Part shown: positions 61,331 to 64,000 of the stretch, one piece after another
Position numbering within the stretch: the first letter of the stretch is position 1
Layout: each line of letters begins with the position of its first letter
Source: Diphasiastrum complanatum
Lineage: Eukaryota; Streptophyta; Lycopodiopsida; Lycopodiales; Lycopodiaceae
DNA: 64,000 bases
Direction: 5' to 3'
Assembly (NCBI GenBank): GCA_029204225.1
Contig: CM055094.1
Coordinates: 7,299,143 to 7,363,142, forward strand
Made by a program: the position numbers and the translations under genes
Notes under the pieces: model-generated
The model's input: only the letters and a program-made list of their open reading frames with translations
What the model was told of the DNA's origin: nothing
The model's database searches: none

Positions 61331-62110
61331 TCATTTTATATATGTGTTCAACAACCATTTACAAAATTTAGAAGCACGTTTATTGTTTACACTTACGGTT
61401 TGTTCGTTGATAGTGAACACACAATTTGTGGGCACATCAGCATATATTAAACCAACCATAGCCCGTACATCTTCCAGACTCCATTCACCATTAACACAGA
61501 CTTCTTGCACTTCATCATTTGGCATATGGATGGGTAGTTCAAATTCTTGATGTCTCGTCTCTGCATCCAAGCTATCCCATCGACTGTGAGCAAACTTGAA
61601 CCGCCTATAAACGAAACTGAAGGAGCATGTTTGGCGTGCAATGTGATATCTTATTGTCATTGTCTCACGACAAATATCACACCTTATTAAATCACCTTTG
61701 TGATCTACATTCCGTGAGTCCCAAAAAGTAAATACATTGTCCAACAATGAGGATTCCGTCACTTTCCATACCCATAATGTATTTGTTTTTCTAAATGGTA
61801 TTGTTTTAAATATGGCAACAAATACAGCGATAGGCACGCTGACACTAGTGTAAACACGTTTGGATCCAAATGTTGGCTTCATATTCATCGTAATCTCTTT
61901 GACGAGTTGGAATTTTGTCAATTTGATGGTTAATTCATCAACATAAGGGCAGTATCTCCCACCGAAATTGGTGGTGGTCCCACAACACCTCGCGAGATTT
62001 ATTACTTTGGGTTCTGGTTGACCTTGATTAGATGATACTGGATTTTTTCCATAAACTCCAAGCACGTTGTATTGAAGTCGATATTGTGTGAAAAAACAAC
62101 ACTTATTCAC
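61331..62110 (-). CDS. Orphan open frame, cysteine-containing, unknown function
   Basis: This is the longest uninterrupted frame in the last 20 kb of the window, with 259 sense codons and no stop. It has no ATG at its upper end; an in-frame TAA lies just upstream, and the first ATG is at codon 75. It may therefore be an internal exon (an AG acceptor is available just below 62104) or a broken gene. Visible features are LARCCGTTTNFGGRYCPYVD, LIRCDIC and SKFCKWL, a spacing that could bind zinc. The remainder is a mix of hydrophobic and aromatic segments with no signal peptide or membrane helix. I recognise no family. It lies 545 bp upstream of the H3-like start, in the same direction. Confidence 0.4.
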   Translation of the reverse strand: MNKCCFFTQYRLQYNVLGVYGKNPVSSNQGQPEPKVINLARCCGTTTNFGGRYCPYVDELTIKLTKFQLVKEITMNMKPTFGSKRVYTSVSVPIAVFVAIFKTIPFRKTNTLWVWKVTESSLLDNVFTFWDSRNVDHKGDLIRCDICRETMTIRYHIARQTCSFSFVYRRFKFAHSRWDSLDAETRHQEFELPIHMPNDEVQEVCVNGEWSLEDVRAMVGLIYADVPTNCVFTINEQTVSVNNKRASKFCKWLLNTYIK

Positions 62111-64000
62111 GTCGAATAGCCAATTTTAAGTTGTCCAAGAAATGAGCTTATTCTCCCATGAACCACCCAACATTGTGACACGATAATACAATCTTTCTAT
62201 AGGGACGCCATGGGAAGATTCGGATTGAAAGATAATACTGGTAAGCAATCATCCCATCTGGTTGAAACTGACGCCAACTTGATCAAGTCTTTTGCAAAAA
62301 TAGTCGATTGCCCAATGGTCAGATCTGGTGATGACCTGTACTCTTATGCATATGCTTGAATGGCACGGTTGAAATCCACTACGATCGACCAACTAAATGG
62401 TTGGTGGATTATGGGCCAATTTGGAGTATGGATGGTTAGTTTATCCATTGGCTTGGTACTCCCAAATCTTTTCAGTTATTCTTGCGTGGCATTGGAACAT
62501 GGTATGGATCCACTCGGAGCTGGCGAGGGCTCGCTACATAACTCCTAATTGAGTCTCAAGTCTTTTCAAAAGTAGTCATGCGCCATGGTGGTTGCTACTC
62601 ACGCAATGCAGATAGCTTATCCAGTTCCTTTTCTGCTTCTATTTTTGAAGTTTGGAATTTTATAACCCAACCACCCCTCGAGGATTCATACATATGCTGA
62701 TGTAAGAATGTTTGTATCTGTTCCTCGATGGTGACCGATTTCTGAAACAATGGGATGGCCCTTGATGTAGATGGTCTTGCGTCCGTGGCTTGAGAAGCCG
62801 GGGTTGCTTCTTCTTCTGCCCTTTGATCCATGCCTATATCCATTTTACCCTGATCTTGTTGTGGAGGCAAGAAAGGTGACACTAGTGGTAGTTGAATTTA
62901 GGAGGTTGTCTCTAAAACTTGAGCAACGACTTTTTCATATTCTTTTATTATAGACTTTGCCGTGGGGGGTGGCTTGGATAACTGGGATTGAAATGGTAGT
63001 TCCAATTGTCACATATTGCCCTTGGGAGGAATTAGAGGTGAGAGTTGTTGCAGTGGCTGAGGGTACGGAGAGTGGAGAGCGAGTTGTAACAGGGGATATG
63101 GGCGCAATTGACGATGGTGGTTGAGCGCGATGTCGAGATGTGGAAGGCGATGCGGGTGCGACAATCTCGCTTCGTACTCTCTACAACAACCTCTGAGAAC
63201 TAAATGCTTGGCAGGATGAATCGGCTGGTGCTACTTCATAGGTGGCTAGCACGGAATCAACGCAAAACCCGTGAACTTTATTGAATAAGTATGAGGCAGC
63301 TAAGGAGGACAGAAGAGAGCCAACAGTAAACTATTGTTTGGTATTACTCTTGATCACTCTCTTCAGATCCCCGAAGACCGTCTTGTACCAGTCGTCGATT
63401 GCACGGTCTCCTTTTCTAGCACATAGTTAGATTCTACCAAGCGATGCAGGATATGGGAAGAGATCCTTTCCTTTCTGAGATTGCCAACCATCAAGCAACT
63501 ATTCAGAAGCTATGTAGTATTGTGGAGAGACGGATCTCTAATGGCTTCTAGCAGGTAACCATCATTGGTGTGGTACTGATTGATGGTGGTGTGAACAAAA
63601 GGTTTCATTAGGGGATATTTTTACTCAAAATGGGCCCTTTGTCAAGATGCTTTTTTTTTACTTCACATGCTTTCAACGCTTATGTGTCCCAATCAATGGT
63701 GTCCATCTGTGACGAACTGTAACAATGGTTGACGGGCGAAAATTGTTTTTCCTTTCCCGGCCAAATTTTCGTGATTCTCAAATATCCCGTCGGGCAGAAC
63801 AAACGATTGTGATTGGACCACAGTTGCTGCCCGAATACTCTTTTGTTGCCCGTCTTTGTACAGTCGAGGTTGATTTGACGTCAATAGTCGTAACTTCTTG
63901 TCATTCTTAATTATACCTTTCATTCTCTTTGTTCTCCTTGTTCTTAGCCATAGACATTTTGGATTGTCATTCACGACCATTGTTTTACGACACATAAATC
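62111..64000. other. Mostly unassigned; possible Pro/Gln-rich coding remnants on the minus strand
   Basis: The minus-strand frame 62882-62595 contains PPQQDQGKMDIGMDQRAEEE and a charged helix (KIEAEKELDKLSALRE) but has no ATG at its start. The frames 63693-63995 and 63725-63910 overlap on opposite strands and have no motif. No repeats or RNA genes seen. Confidence 0.35.

Noticed and set aside
59530-62882. Integrated viral genome carrying a histone
   Set aside because: No capsid, polymerase, packaging or other viral hallmark is visible. It is kept only as a speculative note.

Overview
This window looks like nuclear DNA of a land plant with a large, repeat-rich genome. The evidence is spliceosomal introns with GT/AG borders, a thaumatin-like gene, plant-type Copia and Gypsy retrotransposons primed by initiator-Met tRNA, Helitron relics, CACTA-like transposon ends, and very long (CT)n and (GA)n microsatellites. 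A LINE with a C-terminal restriction-like endonuclease is unusual for flowering plants and hints at a non-flowering lineage such as a fern or bryophyte. That placement is an inference I cannot test here.

Only two ordinary host genes are convincing. Both are on the minus strand and encode small secreted proteins: a lectin-like protein with one perfect mannose-binding motif (112-660) and a three-exon small thaumatin-like protein with ten cysteines (11424-13072). A third candidate, at 59530-60785, is a divergent histone H3-like gene with a canonical H3 start and a complete H3 histone fold. It is interrupted by in-frame TAG codons.

Layout. 1-0.8 kb: lectin-like gene. 0.9-4.8 kb: degenerate repeats and a cluster of perfect palindromes. 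4.8-8.3 kb: the LINE, one 1,112-codon frame broken by three TAGs. 8.6-9.8 kb: deleted Copia relic. 10-11 kb: (GA)n and subterminal-type repeats. 11.4-13.3 kb: thaumatin-like gene. 14.2-14.7 kb: a TRIM-like miniature LTR element. 17.5 kb: a (CT)n tract of about 190 bp. 18.0-20.8 kb: two related Copia relics head to head. 20.8-24 kb: repeats and LTR debris. 25-30 kb: CACTA-like relics and subterminal arrays.

32.5-37.5 kb: a complete, recently inserted Copia element with 682-bp LTRs, PBS, PPT and a 5-bp target duplication, but no integrase. 38.4-39.9 kb: a long Copia LTR with an RNase H tail. 40.6-41.2 kb: Helitron fragment (+). 41.1-45.3 kb: a 5'-truncated Copia with most of pol. 47.6-49.0 kb: Helitron relic (-). 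49.1-51.1 kb: Copia relic. 52.3-58.6 kb: a rearranged Gypsy element made of LTR, PBS, a hairpin leader, integrase, a T-rich spacer and an extra downstream ORF. 58.9-59.4 kb: a palindromic tandem array. 59.5-62.9 kb: the H3-like gene and an orphan open frame.

The observations I rate highest are the broken H3-like gene beside a palindromic array, the integrase-less but young Copia element, the TRIM-like element, the TAG-only pattern of interruptions in the LINE and the H3-like gene, and the Gypsy element with an additional ORF. Nothing resembles a bacterial-style operon or a defence system.
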